From Mycobacterium sp. (GTDB lineage Bacteria > Actinomycetota > Actinomycetes > Mycobacteriales > Mycobacteriaceae): 64,000 bases of DNA. A program made the translations under genes and the position numbers. The stretch lies in NCBI RefSeq assembly GCF_029961025.1, contig NZ_JASBVP010000002.1:1-64000 (forward strand). Reading direction: 5' to 3'. Under the pieces are notes generated by a model. That model searched no databases and was not told the DNA's origin. It saw only the letters and a program-made list of their open reading frames with translations. How positions within the stretch are numbered: the first letter of the stretch is position 1; the number at the start of each line of letters is the position of its first letter. Positions 1-14,370 of this stretch are shown in pieces.

Positions 1-488
1 TCTTCCCGCCCCGCCAGGCTTCCTTGTTCAGAGGCCTCCTAGACGCGCTCGCGCGTGCAACGGCTTTCACGGTGGACAGGGTGCTGGGCATCGCCCAGCG
101 TCATCCGGGCGCCCGCGGGCTCCGCCGCCTGGAGACCGCGCTTGACCTGGTGGATGCCGGCGCCCAGTCACCCCGGGAAAGCTACCTGCGGCTGCTGCTC
201 ATCGACGCCGGTCTGCCCCGGCCACAGACCCAGATTCCCGTTACGGGTGCAGACGGTCTTCCGGTCGCCTACCTCGATATGGGTTGGGAGGACTGCATGG
301 TGGCCGTCGAATACGACGGTGATCACCATCGGGCGGACCGGTTGCAGTACCTCAGCGACATTCGACGCCTGGAAAAGCTGGAGTGCATGGGTTGGCTCGT
401 GGTTCGGGTGGTCGCCGAGGACCATCCCACCGACATCGTGCGCCGGGTCCGGCGGGCGCGACAGCTTCGGGCGTCGAGTGTGCGCTGA
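1..488 (+). CDS. DUF559-like (VSR/endonuclease-fold) protein, 5' end outside window
   Basis: The reading frame is open to the left edge and ends with TGA at 486-488, so the start lies upstream; a TTG at position 24 is only an internal candidate. The visible C-terminal part carries a run typical of mycobacterial DUF559-like proteins: SPRESYLRLLLIDAGLPRPQ, then a beta-strand core around MVAVEYDGDHH and a late RVVAEDH segment. This fold resembles very-short-patch-repair endonucleases (Glu, Asp and His in EYDGDHH are the candidate metal-site residues). The function of these short actinobacterial proteins is not established. The last codons lie inside the first unit of a 20-bp tandem repeat that continues past the stop. 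Confidence 0.7.
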   Translation, partial: FPPRQASLFRGLLDALARATAFTVDRVLGIAQRHPGARGLRRLETALDLVDAGAQSPRESYLRLLLIDAGLPRPQTQIPVTGADGLPVAYLDMGWEDCMVAVEYDGDHHRADRLQYLSDIRRLEKLECMGWLVVRVVAEDHPTDIVRRVRRARQLRASSVR

Positions 489-572
489 GGGCGTCGAGTG
501 TGCGCTGAGGGCGGGAACCACGCGATTTTCTCGCCCAGAATGCACAGTCGACGCCCAGGATGCACAGTCGAT
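471..572. repeat. Nested tandem and inverted repeat, 20-bp units, two per arm
   Basis: Left arm: two identical 20-bp units at 471-490 and 491-510 (gcgtcgagtgtgcgctgagg). Right arm: two units at 533-552 and 553-572 (gcccagaatgcacagtcgac, second with two changes). The right units are approximate reverse complements of the left ones, separated by about 22 bp containing cgcgattttctcg. The first left unit contains the stop of the upstream gene. The whole can fold into a long hairpin between two convergent genes, so it may act as a shared 3' end structure. Confidence 0.75.
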
Positions 573-594
573 AGGGGAGCCCACCGGGCGGCAC

Positions 595-3824
<3,230 letters not shown>

Positions 3825-3825
<1 letters not shown>

Positions 3826-5144
3826 TAGCGATACTCGTTCAGCCGGGGCCACAGACCCAAAGCGACCGCGACAGCGCCGCCCAGACTGAGCACTACCGCG
3901 CCGACCGTGGCACCGGATAACCCGCGGCGCGCGTTGGCGATTTCGTTGCGTAGTTGCTCGCGACTTTGTTCCATCGCCATGTTCAGCTCGCCCTCGAGCT
4001 TGTCGAACGCGGGTCTGGAGTTGTTTTCGCCGCTGCCCAGCGCCACCTCGGTGGCGGCGAGGTAGTTGCCCACCGAGATGTAGGAGTTGATCCGCTCGTT
4101 GGCCTGCCGCCACCGGGCCAGCAACTGACCGGCACCCTGCAAGTCGGCCTTGCCTGCGGCGTCGGTGCGGGACAAATATCGGTCCAGCTGTTGCTGCATG
4201 GTGTCGAGGCGTTGATTGAAGGATCGCGTGCCGCTGTCGTCGTCCCCGCGCCGCACCAGCGACAGGGTCTCATCGGCTCTGGCCTGCTGGGCCGTGATCG
4301 CGAGGTTGGTGATGGTCTTCAGTGACTCCGCCGCCGTGTTTTTGGCGTCGCGGGAGGCGGTGGTGGAAATCGTCAGCGCCGTGCCCACCCAGGCCACCAT
4401 CACCAGGATCGCGAGCGCGCCCACGACCAGGCCGGGGTTGATCCGTCGCCTGGTGCGCCGCGCCAGCCACCGATGCGCGAACGCACCGAAGGCCATGGTG
4501 GTCGCGACGACGAGGATCACCGGGGCCGGAATCTGGGTCGACGCCGTCGTTTCCGCGTCCACCCGTTCCGATGTTGCCTGGTAAAGCCGTTGCGCGTCAG
4601 GCAGAATCGTCTGCTGCATCAACGTCGACGCTTCCGACAGATACGACGACCCCACGGGGTTACCGGCCCGGTTGTTGGTGCGTGCGGTTTCGATCAACCC
4701 GGTATAGACGGCCAGCTCGGCGTTGATCCGGCCCAGCAATTGCACCAGCGGCTCATCGGTGAGCCCGCTGGATGCCCGGGTCACCGCCGCCGCCGCGTCG
4801 GTAACGGCCTGCTCGTAGCGCTGGCGGACAGCGGTCGGCTCGGCTTGGGCGATAAACGCCGTCGCCGCCGCGGCATCAGCGACCGACAGCGTGGTGTAGA
4901 GCCGCCCCGCGGCGAACGCCAGCGGCTCGGTGTGGTTCAACACCGTCGATAACGCTTGCTGGCGGTGGTTGATCGTCGTCGAGGTGGCAAACGCGCTGAG
5001 CCCGCCGAGGGCGGCCAGGATCACACCGATGGTCAAAATACGGCCCGGAGTCGTCGAAATAAACCACCAGCGAGGATGCGCCGGTTCGGTTGGCGACCGC
5101 GACCCCAGGGGCTCGGTCGACGGGTGCGCCAACTCCACGGACAC
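3825..5144 (-). CDS. glnX: Membrane protein GlnX (PknG signalling partner)
   Basis: Integral membrane protein of 439 residues, the same length as Rv0412c/GlnX. Four hydrophobic segments are visible: about residues 33-53, 205-228, 238-262 and 405-430. The first long extracytoplasmic loop and a second loop are helical (many Ala, Gln, Arg, Glu), like a four-helix sensory module. In M. tuberculosis this protein links GlnH to PknG. The start is GTG at 5144 with an AGGTGAGG-like ribosome-binding site about 12 nt upstream. First gene of the operon, coupled to glnH by a one-base overlap. Confidence 0.9.
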
Positions 5145-5347
5145 GTTTGCTAAGACCTCACCTTTCGGCCATTCGTGCCACCGACTCTATAAAAGAATTC
5201 TAAGAGTCGACGTTGCCCGGTGCGTAGCCGTAGAGCGGTCACTCACGACCCGTGTCGGGGTCGCTCGAGCGTCACGGCCGGCATCCTCCCGGGCTGCTAC
5301 CGGGGACCCTCACCATTCACGCCGGCCCTGCGAGCCGCCGGGGCCCG

Positions 5348-5360
5348 TATTCTGGACGGC
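5348..5360 (+). promoter_or_regulatory. Leaderless promoter -10 (TATTCT) of mutT3
   Basis: TATTCT at 5348-5353 followed by 7 nt and the GTG at 5361. This spacing is the mycobacterial leaderless arrangement and supports the short start over the in-frame start at 5220. Confidence 0.55.
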
Positions 5361-5990
5361 GTGCTCGGCGACGGTGACGGATGGGCGATCTCCCACACCG
5401 GGGTTGCGTACTGGGGCCGCTACGGCGCGGCGGGCCTGCTGCTGCGGGCGCCGCGCCCCGACGGCACGCCGGCGGTGCTGCTTCAGCATCGGGCGCCGTG
5501 GAGCCATCAGGGTGGCACCTGGGGTCTTCCGGGTGGTGCCCGGGACAGCCACGAGACCGCCGAGCAGACCGCCGTGCGTGAAGCCCACGAGGAAACCGGT
5601 CTGCCCCCCAACCGGATCCGGGTTCGTGCCGCCGTGGTCACTGCCGAGGTGCCCGGGGCCGACGGGACGTGCTGGACCTACACCACGGTCGTCGCCGACG
5701 CCGACGAACTGCTGTGCGCAGTGCCCAACCGGGAAAGCGCCGAGCTGCGCTGGGTGGACGAGAACGAGGTGGCCGACTTTCCGCTGCATCCCGGATTGGC
5801 GGCCAGCTGGGAGCGGCTGCGGGTCACACCCGCGCCCGTGCCGCTGCGCCCCGGTGACGAACGGCGCCGGCAGCTGCCGCGCACCGTGGAGATCGAGACC
5901 GGGGTGTTCGTCTGGTGTGTGCCCGCCGAGCATCGGATCCCCTCGCGGCCGAGTTCCCGGATCAGCTCGCTGCTGCAAGCGCTGCGCTGA
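5361..5990 (+). CDS. mutT3: Nudix hydrolase MutT3
   Basis: Nudix-family pyrophosphohydrolase of 209 residues (Rv0413 has 217), a member of the MutT group linked to oxidised nucleotide (8-oxo-dGTP type) clean-up. The Nudix box is complete: GARDSHE, seven residues, then REAHEETGL, giving the metal-binding Glu residues. The N-terminus [21 protein letters not shown] is characteristic of the family. The GTG at 5361 is preferred because it sits 7 nt after a TATTCT hexamer and matches the family start; the frame is open back to 5220. The 3' end overlaps the convergent thiE gene by 29 bp. Confidence 0.9.
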   Translation: MLGDGDGWAISHTGVAYWGRYGAAGLLLRAPRPDGTPAVLLQHRAPWSHQGGTWGLPGGARDSHETAEQTAVREAHEETGLPPNRIRVRAAVVTAEVPGADGTCWTYTTVVADADELLCAVPNRESAELRWVDENEVADFPLHPGLAASWERLRVTPAPVPLRPGDERRRQLPRTVEIETGVFVWCVPAEHRIPSRPSSRISSLLQALR

Positions 5991-6639
5991 GCGTTTCCGC
6001 GGCGGCCCGCGGATCCTCGGCAGCGGTGATCGCTCGCACTACCACCACCCGGCGGGCACCGGCCTCGAGCACCTGCGGCAACCGCCGGGAGTCGATGCCG
6101 CCGATGGCGAACCACGGCTTGTGCCCGGCGAGCGCGGCGGCGGAGCGGACCAGCTCCAGGCCCGTCGCGGGGCGGCCCGGCTTGGTCGGCGTGGGCCAGC
6201 ACGGGCCGACGGTGAAATAATCGACATCCTCAGCCACCGCGCGCGCCGCCTCGGTGGGGTCGTGGGTAGAGCGGCCGATCAGCGTGCCCGGGCCGACGAC
6301 TTCCCGCGCCACCCGCAGCGGCAAGTCACGCTGACCCAGGTGCAGCACATCAGCGCCCGCGGCACGGGCGATATCGGCGCGATCGTTGACCGCCACCAGG
6401 GCACCGTAACGCCGGGCGGCCTCGGCGAGGACCCCCAGCGCCGCCAGTTCGTCGCACGCCTCCAGGGGGCCGAACCGGCGCTCGCCTTCCGAGCCCTTGT
6501 CGCGCAGTTGGATGATGTCCACCCCGCCGGCCAGTGCGGCGTCGACGAACTCGGCCAGGTCGCCACGCTCACGGCGAGCGTCGGTGCACAGGTACAACCG
6601 GGCGGCCGCAAGCCGGCTACGAGCGATACCGTCGTGCAC
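5962..6639 (-). CDS. thiE: Thiamine-phosphate synthase ThiE
   Basis: Couples the pyrimidine (HMP-PP) and thiazole phosphates to thiamine phosphate. 225 residues, close to the usual 222. TIM-barrel motifs are visible: QLRDKG near residue 45, VNDRADIA, the phosphate loop GPCWPTPTK and the late AIGGI loop. Transcribed away from thiO from a very short intergenic space; start GTG at 6639 is 6 nt after a TACCGT hexamer, so the transcript is probably leaderless and outside the TPP riboswitch. Its stop lies inside the end of mutT3 (tail-to-tail overlap of 29 bp). Confidence 0.93.
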   Translation of the reverse strand: MHDGIARSRLAAARLYLCTDARRERGDLAEFVDAALAGGVDIIQLRDKGSEGERRFGPLEACDELAALGVLAEAARRYGALVAVNDRADIARAAGADVLHLGQRDLPLRVAREVVGPGTLIGRSTHDPTEAARAVAEDVDYFTVGPCWPTPTKPGRPATGLELVRSAAALAGHKPWFAIGGIDSRRLPQVLEAGARRVVVVRAITAAEDPRAAAETLSAALAAAS

Positions 6640-6651
6640 ACCGTGACGGTA
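6640..6651 (-). promoter_or_regulatory. Leaderless promoter -10 (TACCGT) of thiE
   Basis: On the minus strand TACCGT (6651-6646) is followed by 6 nt and then the GTG start at 6639. Confidence 0.5.
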
Positions 6652-6689
6652 GCCGCTAGCGTGGAACGTGGAAAAGCGTGGAAAACCGT

Positions 6690-6862
6690 GTCACGGGAGT
6701 CCCGGGCCAGCAAACACGTGCGGGGCTGAGAGTGGGCACACGGTCCGCCCGGCGACGACGCGGGTCGCAAGACCCGGGGAGGGGCCGGGCGATCGGGCAT
6801 CCGCCCGGCGAGCCTGCCCTTACCGTTCACACCTGATCCGGATCATGCCGGCGAAGGGAGAG
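6690..6862 (+). ncRNA. TPP riboswitch (THI element) upstream of thiO
   Basis: Thiamine pyrophosphate aptamer. Conserved pieces in order: CACGGGAGTCC near 6692, GGGGCTGAGAG at 6722-6732, then after a long variable P3 arm (about 90 nt), ACCTGATCCGGATCATGCC at 6831-6849 and GGCGAAGGGAG at 6850-6860. The conserved 3' AGGGAG is also the Shine-Dalgarno of thiO, whose GTG begins 6 nt later, so ligand binding would most simply block translation. The P3 extension is much longer than in the thiC copy. Boundaries are approximate. Confidence 0.93.
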
Positions 6863-6865
6863 ACC

Positions 6866-7881
6866 GTGCCACCGGAGGCATCGGGGTCATTAGCCGTGAT
6901 CGGCGGCGGTGTCATCGGGTTGTCGGTGGCGCGCCGGGCCGCCCAGGCCGGCTGGTCGGTGCGGGTGCATCGCACCGGCGAGTACGGTGCCTCCTGGGTG
7001 GCCGGCGGCATGCTCGCCCCGCACAGCGAGGGCTGGCCCGGTGAAGAGCGGCTGCTGCGGCTGGGGCTGGAGTCGCTGCGGCTGTGGCACCAGGGTCGTT
7101 TTCTGGACGGGCTACCGCCGCAGGTCATCACCGCCCGCGAGTCGCTGGTGGTGGGCGTCGACTCTGCCGACGTCGCCGACCTGCGCACGGTCGCGGACTG
7201 GTTGTCCGCGCAAGGTCACCCGGTGATTTGGGAGTCCTCCGCCCGTGACGTGGAACCCCTTCTGGCACAGGGTATCCGGCATGGATTCCGGGCCCCCACC
7301 GAACTCGCGGTGGACAACCGCGCGGTGCTTGAGGCGCTGCGCCTTGCCTGCGAGCGGCTCGCCGTCACGTGGGCACCACCGGTAGCCGATGTCTCGGCGA
7401 TCGAAGCCGACGCGGTCGTGATCGCCAACGGTATCGACGCCCCGGCGCTGTGGCCCGGCCTGCCGATCCGTCCGGTGAAGGGCGAGGTGCTGCGGCTGCG
7501 CTGGCGAAAAGGCGCTATGCCGGTGCCGCGGCGGGTAATCCGCGCCCGAGTCCACGGGCGACAGGTCTATCTGGTGCCCCGCGCCGACGGGATGGTTGTC
7601 GGGGCCACCCAGTATGAGCACGGGCGCGACACCGCGCCGACCGTCTCGGGCGTGCGTGACCTGCTCGACGACGCCTGCGCGGTGCTTCCCGGGCTGGGAG
7701 AGTACGAGCTGGCCGAATGTGCCGCCGGGCTGCGCCCGATGACCCCGGACAACCTTCCACTGGTGCAGCGGCTGGACACCCGCACCCTGGTCGCCGCCGG
7801 GCATGGCCGCTCCGGTTTTCTGCTGGCGCCGTGGACCGCCGAGCAGATCGTGTCCGAACTCGTTTCAGTGGGGACGCATCG

Positions 7882-7885
<4 letters not shown>
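6866..7885 (+). CDS. thiO: Glycine oxidase ThiO
   Basis: FAD-dependent oxidase that converts glycine to dehydroglycine for thiazole formation. 339 residues (usual about 340). The N-terminus holds the Rossmann dinucleotide motif SLAVIGGGVIGLSVARRAA; near the C-terminus GLRPMTPDNLPL and AAGHGRSGFLLAPWTA are typical of the D-amino-acid oxidase fold. Start GTG at 6866 follows the riboswitch-borne AGGGAG. An upstream in-frame ATG (6845) lies inside conserved aptamer sequence and is rejected. The stop overlaps thiS (ATGA). Confidence 0.94.
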
Positions 7886-9621
<1,736 letters not shown>

Positions 9622-9690
9622 GCGGGCCGTGACCGGAGGGCCGCCGGCCAAGGCCGCCACGGCGCGATGCCGTCGCCCGGCGGGGGCGTC

Positions 9691-9703
9691 TAACCTGGGC
9701 CCG
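9691..9703 (+). promoter_or_regulatory. Leaderless promoter -10 (TAACCT) of lpqL
   Basis: TAACCT at 9691-9696, then 7 nt, then ATG at 9704. This fixes the lpqL start and gives the lipoprotein pair a promoter separate from the thi operon. Confidence 0.55.
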
Positions 9704-11203
9704 ATGGTGAAAAACTTGAGGACGACGCTGACGACGATCACCGCGGTCGCGGTCACCGCGTTTCTGGCCGGTGGCTGTGTCGAGCGGTCCGGGACCTCGC
9801 GGCCGGTCACGGAACAAGCCGCTGCCACCGAATTCGCCACCGCCTTGCGCAACCGGGTCAGCACCGACGCCATGATGGCGCATCTGGCGAAACTGCAAGA
9901 CATCGCCAACGCCAACAACGGCACCCGAGCGGTGGGCACCCCGGGCTATGACGCCACCGTCGACTATGTGGTGAAGACGTTGCGGTCCAGCGGCTTCGAT
10001 GTGCAAACCCCGGAGTTTCAGGCCCGGGTGTTCCATGCCGAGAAGGGGTCGGTGACCGTCGCCGGCAAAACCCTGGACGCGCATGCGCTGGAGTTCAGCC
10101 CCGCTACCCCGGCCGCGGGGGTGAGCGGACCTTTGGTACCCGCACCGGTCGAGGACAGCCCGGGCTGCACGGCATCCGACTACGACGGGCTCCCGGTGTC
10201 CGGCGCGGTCGTGCTGGTGGACCGGGGCACCTGCCCGTTTCTCCAGAAGGAGGAAGCCGCGGTGCAGCGCGGGGCGGTGGCGTTGATCGTCGCCGACAAC
10301 GTCGACGAGAAGGAGATGGGAGGCACCCTGGGGGAGAACTCCGACGCCAAGATCCCGGTGGTCAGCATCACCAGGGCAGACGGGGCCCAGCTGCGCGCGC
10401 ATCCCGGGCCGACAACCGTCAAACTCAATGCCAGCACCCGAACGTTTCAGGCCCGCAATGTGATTGCCCAGACAAAGACCGGGTCGACATCCAACGTGGT
10501 GATGGCAGGCGCGCATCTGGACAGCGTGCCCGAGGGGCCCGGTATCAACGACGACGGCTCCGGGGTGGCTGCCGTGCTGGAAACCGCGGTGCAGCTGGGA
10601 AGCTCGCCACGGGTGCGCAACGCGGTGCGGTTCGGTTTCTGGGGTGCGGAGGAACTCGGGCTCGTCGGGTCGCGCAAATACGTTCAGTCACTGGACGTCG
10701 AGGCGCTTAAAGACATTGCGCTGTACCTGAACTTCGACATGCTGGCCTCCCCTAACCCCGGGTACTTCACCTATGACGGCGACCTGTCAATGCCTCCGGA
10801 CCAGCGTGGTGAGCCGGTGGTGCCCGAGGGCTCCGCCGGCATCGAGCGCACGCTTGTCGGCTATCTGAAGTCCGCCGGTAAGGTCGCGCAGGACACCGCC
10901 TTTGACGGCCGTTCGGACTACGACGGATTCACCGTGGCGGGTATCCCCTCGGGGGGGCTGTTCTCCGGTGCGGAGGCGAAGAAGTCAGCGGAACAGGCTA
11001 AGCTCTGGGGCGGAACCGCCGACGAGCCGTTCGACCCCAACTATCACAAGAAGACCGACACGCTCGACCATATCGACCGCACCCCGCTCGGCATCCTCGG
11101 TGGCGGTGTCGCCTACGCGGTCGGGCTATACGCGCAGGACCTCGGCGGGCGCAACGGCGTTCCGGCCCGGGAGGACCGGACCCGGCATGTGCTCAGCAAG
11201 TAA
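9704..11203 (+). CDS. lpqL: Lipoprotein aminopeptidase LpqL (M28 family)
   Basis: Secreted zinc aminopeptidase lipoprotein, 499 residues (M. tuberculosis LpqL 500). Signal peptide with lipobox LAGGC (Cys about 25). A PA (protease-associated) insert covers about residues 150-250 (VVLVDRGTCPFLQKEEAAVQ). The M28 metal site is complete: GAHLDS, NDDGSG, GAEELGL, NFDML and YHKKTDT. Start ATG at 9704 lies 7 nt after TAACCT; the frame is open far upstream inside the hydrolase gene but that part is a shadow. The stop shares one base with the start of a paralogue (TAATG at 11201-11205). Confidence 0.93.
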   Translation: MVKNLRTTLTTITAVAVTAFLAGGCVERSGTSRPVTEQAAATEFATALRNRVSTDAMMAHLAKLQDIANANNGTRAVGTPGYDATVDYVVKTLRSSGFDVQTPEFQARVFHAEKGSVTVAGKTLDAHALEFSPATPAAGVSGPLVPAPVEDSPGCTASDYDGLPVSGAVVLVDRGTCPFLQKEEAAVQRGAVALIVADNVDEKEMGGTLGENSDAKIPVVSITRADGAQLRAHPGPTTVKLNASTRTFQARNVIAQTKTGSTSNVVMAGAHLDSVPEGPGINDDGSGVAAVLETAVQLGSSPRVRNAVRFGFWGAEELGLVGSRKYVQSLDVEALKDIALYLNFDMLASPNPGYFTYDGDLSMPPDQRGEPVVPEGSAGIERTLVGYLKSAGKVAQDTAFDGRSDYDGFTVAGIPSGGLFSGAEAKKSAEQAKLWGGTADEPFDPNYHKKTDTLDHIDRTPLGILGGGVAYAVGLYAQDLGGRNGVPAREDRTRHVLSK

Positions 11204-12675
11204 TGGTCACTCGGACGGGTGCCGTGGCGCTGGCGCTGGCGGCGCTGGTGGCGGGATGCGCGTCGCATGCCCGACCGTCGGCGGCACCGGCCGGCCTGGG
11301 TTACTCCCTGGCCGCCAGGGTGACCGTGGATGCGCTGCTCACGCATTTGCGGGCTTTCCAGGACATCGCCAACGCCAATAAGGGAAACCGCGCCGAGGGC
11401 ACCCCCGGCTATGACGCCAGCGTCGACTATGTGGTGAAAATGCTGCGCGACAAGGGATTCGACGTCTCTACACCGCAGTTCGACAGGTTGTATACCGCGT
11501 CACCGGGAAAGCCGATGGTCAGCGTCTCCGGTCGCAGCTATCCCGTGGATCAGGCGTCCCTGCTGGTGCGCACCCCTCCCGGCGGCCTCATCGGCCGGGT
11601 GGTGCTGCCGGCACGTCCGGCCGGGTGTGCCGCGAGCGATTACCGGGCCGCCGCGGCCAAAGATGCGATCGCCGTGACCGACGACACCAACTGCTCCATC
11701 GTCGACAAGCAGAACGCCGCTGTGGCCAAGGGGGCGCGAGCGTTGGTCGTGGTCAGCGAACCCGGCAGCCAGGGCGCGCCACCCAAACTGTTCAGCCCCG
11801 GCTACTACAACCGGCTCACCGTGCCGGTCGCGGTTGTCGGCATCGACGGCGGCACCGCCCTGCGGCACGCCACCGGGCCGGTTCGGCTCATCCTAGACAC
11901 CGAAACCGCCAAGATCACGTCACGAAACGTGTTGGCACAGACTAAGACCGGCTCACCAACCGATGTGGTGATGGTCGGCGCGCACCTCGACAGCGTGCAC
12001 GATAGCCCGGGCATCAACGACAACGCCTCGGGGGTGGCCGCGGTACTGGAGACCGCGCTGCAACTGGGTCCGCAGCCGGCGGTGACCAACGCGGTCCGGT
12101 TCGCGTTCTGGGGGGCCGAGGAAGAGGGCATCAACGGATCCCTGGACTATGTGTTCGGCTTGGACCGTAACCAGCTCAATGACATCGCGCTGTACCTGAA
12201 CTTCGACATGCTGGGCTCACCCAACGCGGGGTTTTTCACCGATGACGGCGACCAGTCCGGTCCACCGGGTTCCGGCGTTGCCCCCCAAGACGTGCCCGAG
12301 GGCTCGGCCGGTATCGAACGAACCCTGGCGGGTTACCTAAACCTGGCCGGCAAGCGGCCCGCCGATATGCCGTTGACCACTAAAGCCGACTATCGGCCAT
12401 TTCTGGTAGCAGGTGTGCCGATCGGTGGCATGACCACCGGCGCATCGCAGCAGAAAACCCCTGCCCAGGCGCGGCTGTGGGGCGGCAAACCCGGGGTTGC
12501 CTTCGACCCCGACTACCACAACGCCAATGACACGGTTGATAACATTAACCGGGAAGCCCTGGCCGTCATGGGTTCCGGCGTTGCGTTCGCCGTCGGAAAC
12601 TACGCCCAGTCCATCACCGGAGTCAACGGGGTTCCGCCGCACGATAAGCGGCACCGCACGCCGATGCGGCCATGA
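11203..12675 (+). CDS. Second LpqL-like M28 aminopeptidase lipoprotein (tandem paralogue)
   Basis: 490 residues, clearly a duplicate of the preceding gene: the same blocks recur (FQDIANAN, EGTPGYDASVDYVVK, GAHLDS, NDNASG, GAEEEGI, NFDMLGSP, YHNANDT). Lipobox LVAGC puts the acylated Cys at about residue 19. The PA-domain region has diverged most and has lost the DRGTCPF segment, replaced by TDDTNCSI. Metal ligands are retained, so the enzyme is probably active, perhaps with a different substrate range. Start overlaps the upstream stop by one base. M. tuberculosis has a single copy at this place. Confidence 0.9.
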   Translation: MVTRTGAVALALAALVAGCASHARPSAAPAGLGYSLAARVTVDALLTHLRAFQDIANANKGNRAEGTPGYDASVDYVVKMLRDKGFDVSTPQFDRLYTASPGKPMVSVSGRSYPVDQASLLVRTPPGGLIGRVVLPARPAGCAASDYRAAAAKDAIAVTDDTNCSIVDKQNAAVAKGARALVVVSEPGSQGAPPKLFSPGYYNRLTVPVAVVGIDGGTALRHATGPVRLILDTETAKITSRNVLAQTKTGSPTDVVMVGAHLDSVHDSPGINDNASGVAAVLETALQLGPQPAVTNAVRFAFWGAEEEGINGSLDYVFGLDRNQLNDIALYLNFDMLGSPNAGFFTDDGDQSGPPGSGVAPQDVPEGSAGIERTLAGYLNLAGKRPADMPLTTKADYRPFLVAGVPIGGMTTGASQQKTPAQARLWGGKPGVAFDPDYHNANDTVDNINREALAVMGSGVAFAVGNYAQSITGVNGVPPHDKRHRTPMRP

Positions 12676-12814
12676 GTTCGGACGTGGTCGGCCGGCACAT
12701 CCACGGGAACAACCGATGGCGCCCCTTGCCACCGGGCCTGTTTTGGCGATGCACTCGGATGACACCCCTTGCGGGGTTTGGGCTTTGGTGTCACCGCCTG
12801 GGCGAGGGGCTCAG

Positions 12815-14299
12815 CTAGGAAATTGCGTAGTCACTCAACGGGAAGGTCGAGCCTTCGCGCACCGCATTGCGTGTCGACGTGGGGCGCAGCAGCGACGCCT
12901 CACCGGCTCGGTTGAAATAGTAGGATCTCGACGTGACGCAGTCGCCGGCGTAGAACACCGAGTCGTCCAGCAGCTTGGTCATCCGGTCCAGGAAACGAGC
13001 GTTTGCTTCTTCGGTGACCTCGAATGTCGTTGCCCCTCTGCGTCTTACCTCCCCCAATAACCGATCCATGTGCCGCATCTGGTATTCCATGGTATTAAAG
13101 AACGACAGTCCGGAAAACCCATAGGGGCTCGCCAGACTCAGGTAATTCGGGAAATACGGGATGGACAGACCCTGGTAAGCCTGGAATCGGTTCTCACGCC
13201 ACCACTTTCCCAAATTACGGCCTTCCCGCCCGACGATCTCGAAAGCCGGGAAGTTAGCCTCCCACAAGTCGAACCCGGTAGCCAACACGAGAGTGTCGAT
13301 CACGGCCTTGTGTCCGTCTACGGTGACGATCCCGTCCGGCTCGATTCGCTCGATCGAATTGGTCTCCAGGTGCACATGCGGTTTGGTGAAAGCCCGGTAG
13401 TAGCTGTTGGACCAGGTGGGCCGTTTGCAGCCGAAGTCGTAGTCGGGAGTCAGCTTGCGCCGCAACTCCTTGTCGCGGATGTGAATGAACCGGTTGATCT
13501 TGGCCAGATCCGCTGCGGCGATGTTCAGCCGGCGAAACTGCCGGTAGTGCAGCACCCCGGTCACCGTCATCAACTCGAAGAGGGTGTCGGTCACCCAGCG
13601 AAACGCCCGGTGCACCGGCCGGATCCGGGCGAACACCTGTTGCAGCCACACCGGGATGGCGAAGTCGATCTTGGGCACCACGTGGATCGGGGTGCGCTGG
13701 TAAACCGTGAGGTCGGCAACCTGTTTGGCCAGCTCGGGGATCAGCTGCACGGCGGTGGCCCCGGTGCCGATGAGCCCGACCCGGCGACCGTCGAAACTGT
13801 AGCCGTCGTCCCAGGCGGTGGTGTGCACGACCTTGCCGGAAAAGCTGGCGATACCCGGGATGTCGGGGGTGTGCGGCTGGGACAAAAAGCCCGTCGCGGT
13901 GATCAGGATGCGCGCGGTCAGCGCATCACCACCGGCCAGCGCGACCAACCACAGCCGGGCGTCCTCGTCCCAGCGGGCACCTTCCACCGCCGTGTTGAAC
14001 CGCATGTAGCGGCGCACGTCGTACTTGTCGGCGACGTGCTCGGCATAGCGCTTGAGCTCGGGCCCCGGCGCAAACAGCCGTGACCAGTACGGATTGGGCT
14101 CGAACCAGTAGGAGTAGGTGGTGGACGGGATGTCGACGGCCAGCCCCGGGTAGCGGTTGACGTGCCAGGTCCCCCCGAGGTCGGCCTCGCGTTCGAGGAT
14201 GACGATGTTGTCGTAGCCGAGCCGGTTGAGCTGGATCGCCGCGCCGATGCCGCCGAAACCGGCGCCCACGATGATGACGTCATAGGGCGAAAGGTCCAC
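12815..14299 (-). CDS. Flavin-containing monooxygenase (Baeyer-Villiger type)
   Basis: FAD- and NADPH-dependent monooxygenase of 494 residues. FAD motif DVIIVGAGFGGIGAAIQL at the N-terminus, BVMO fingerprint FSGKVVHTTAWD (FxGxxxHxxxWD) near residue 160, then the NADPH motif VGLIGTGATAVQL. ATGFDLW is the C-terminal ATG motif. Related mycobacterial enzymes oxidise ketones and steroids or activate thioamide drugs (EthA); the substrate here is not predictable. Start GTG at 14299 is 6 nt after TATCGT, suggesting a leaderless message. No counterpart is expected between lpqL and thiD in M. tuberculosis. Confidence 0.9.
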   Translation of the reverse strand: MDLSPYDVIIVGAGFGGIGAAIQLNRLGYDNIVILEREADLGGTWHVNRYPGLAVDIPSTTYSYWFEPNPYWSRLFAPGPELKRYAEHVADKYDVRRYMRFNTAVEGARWDEDARLWLVALAGGDALTARILITATGFLSQPHTPDIPGIASFSGKVVHTTAWDDGYSFDGRRVGLIGTGATAVQLIPELAKQVADLTVYQRTPIHVVPKIDFAIPVWLQQVFARIRPVHRAFRWVTDTLFELMTVTGVLHYRQFRRLNIAAADLAKINRFIHIRDKELRRKLTPDYDFGCKRPTWSNSYYRAFTKPHVHLETNSIERIEPDGIVTVDGHKAVIDTLVLATGFDLWEANFPAFEIVGREGRNLGKWWRENRFQAYQGLSIPYFPNYLSLASPYGFSGLSFFNTMEYQMRHMDRLLGEVRRRGATTFEVTEEANARFLDRMTKLLDDSVFYAGDCVTSRSYYFNRAGEASLLRPTSTRNAVREGSTFPLSDYAIS

Positions 14300-14311
14300 G
14301 GGTTGACGATA
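14300..14311 (-). promoter_or_regulatory. Leaderless promoter -10 (TATCGT) of the monooxygenase
   Basis: Minus-strand TATCGT (14311-14306), 6 nt, then GTG at 14299. Confidence 0.4.
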
Positions 14312-14370
14312 CTGTACCCGCGGTACCGGGCACCTGCCGCCGGGGGTGTGGCGGAAAACTCGGGCCGACC

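Noticed and set aside
6668..6865. N-terminal extension of ThiO over the riboswitch
   Set aside because: It would translate the TPP aptamer; the GTG at 6866 has the ribosome-binding site and family length.
12760..12810. Hairpin accccttgcggggt plus T-rich run as a terminator
   Set aside because: Stem of five pairs and interrupted T-run; too weak to call.
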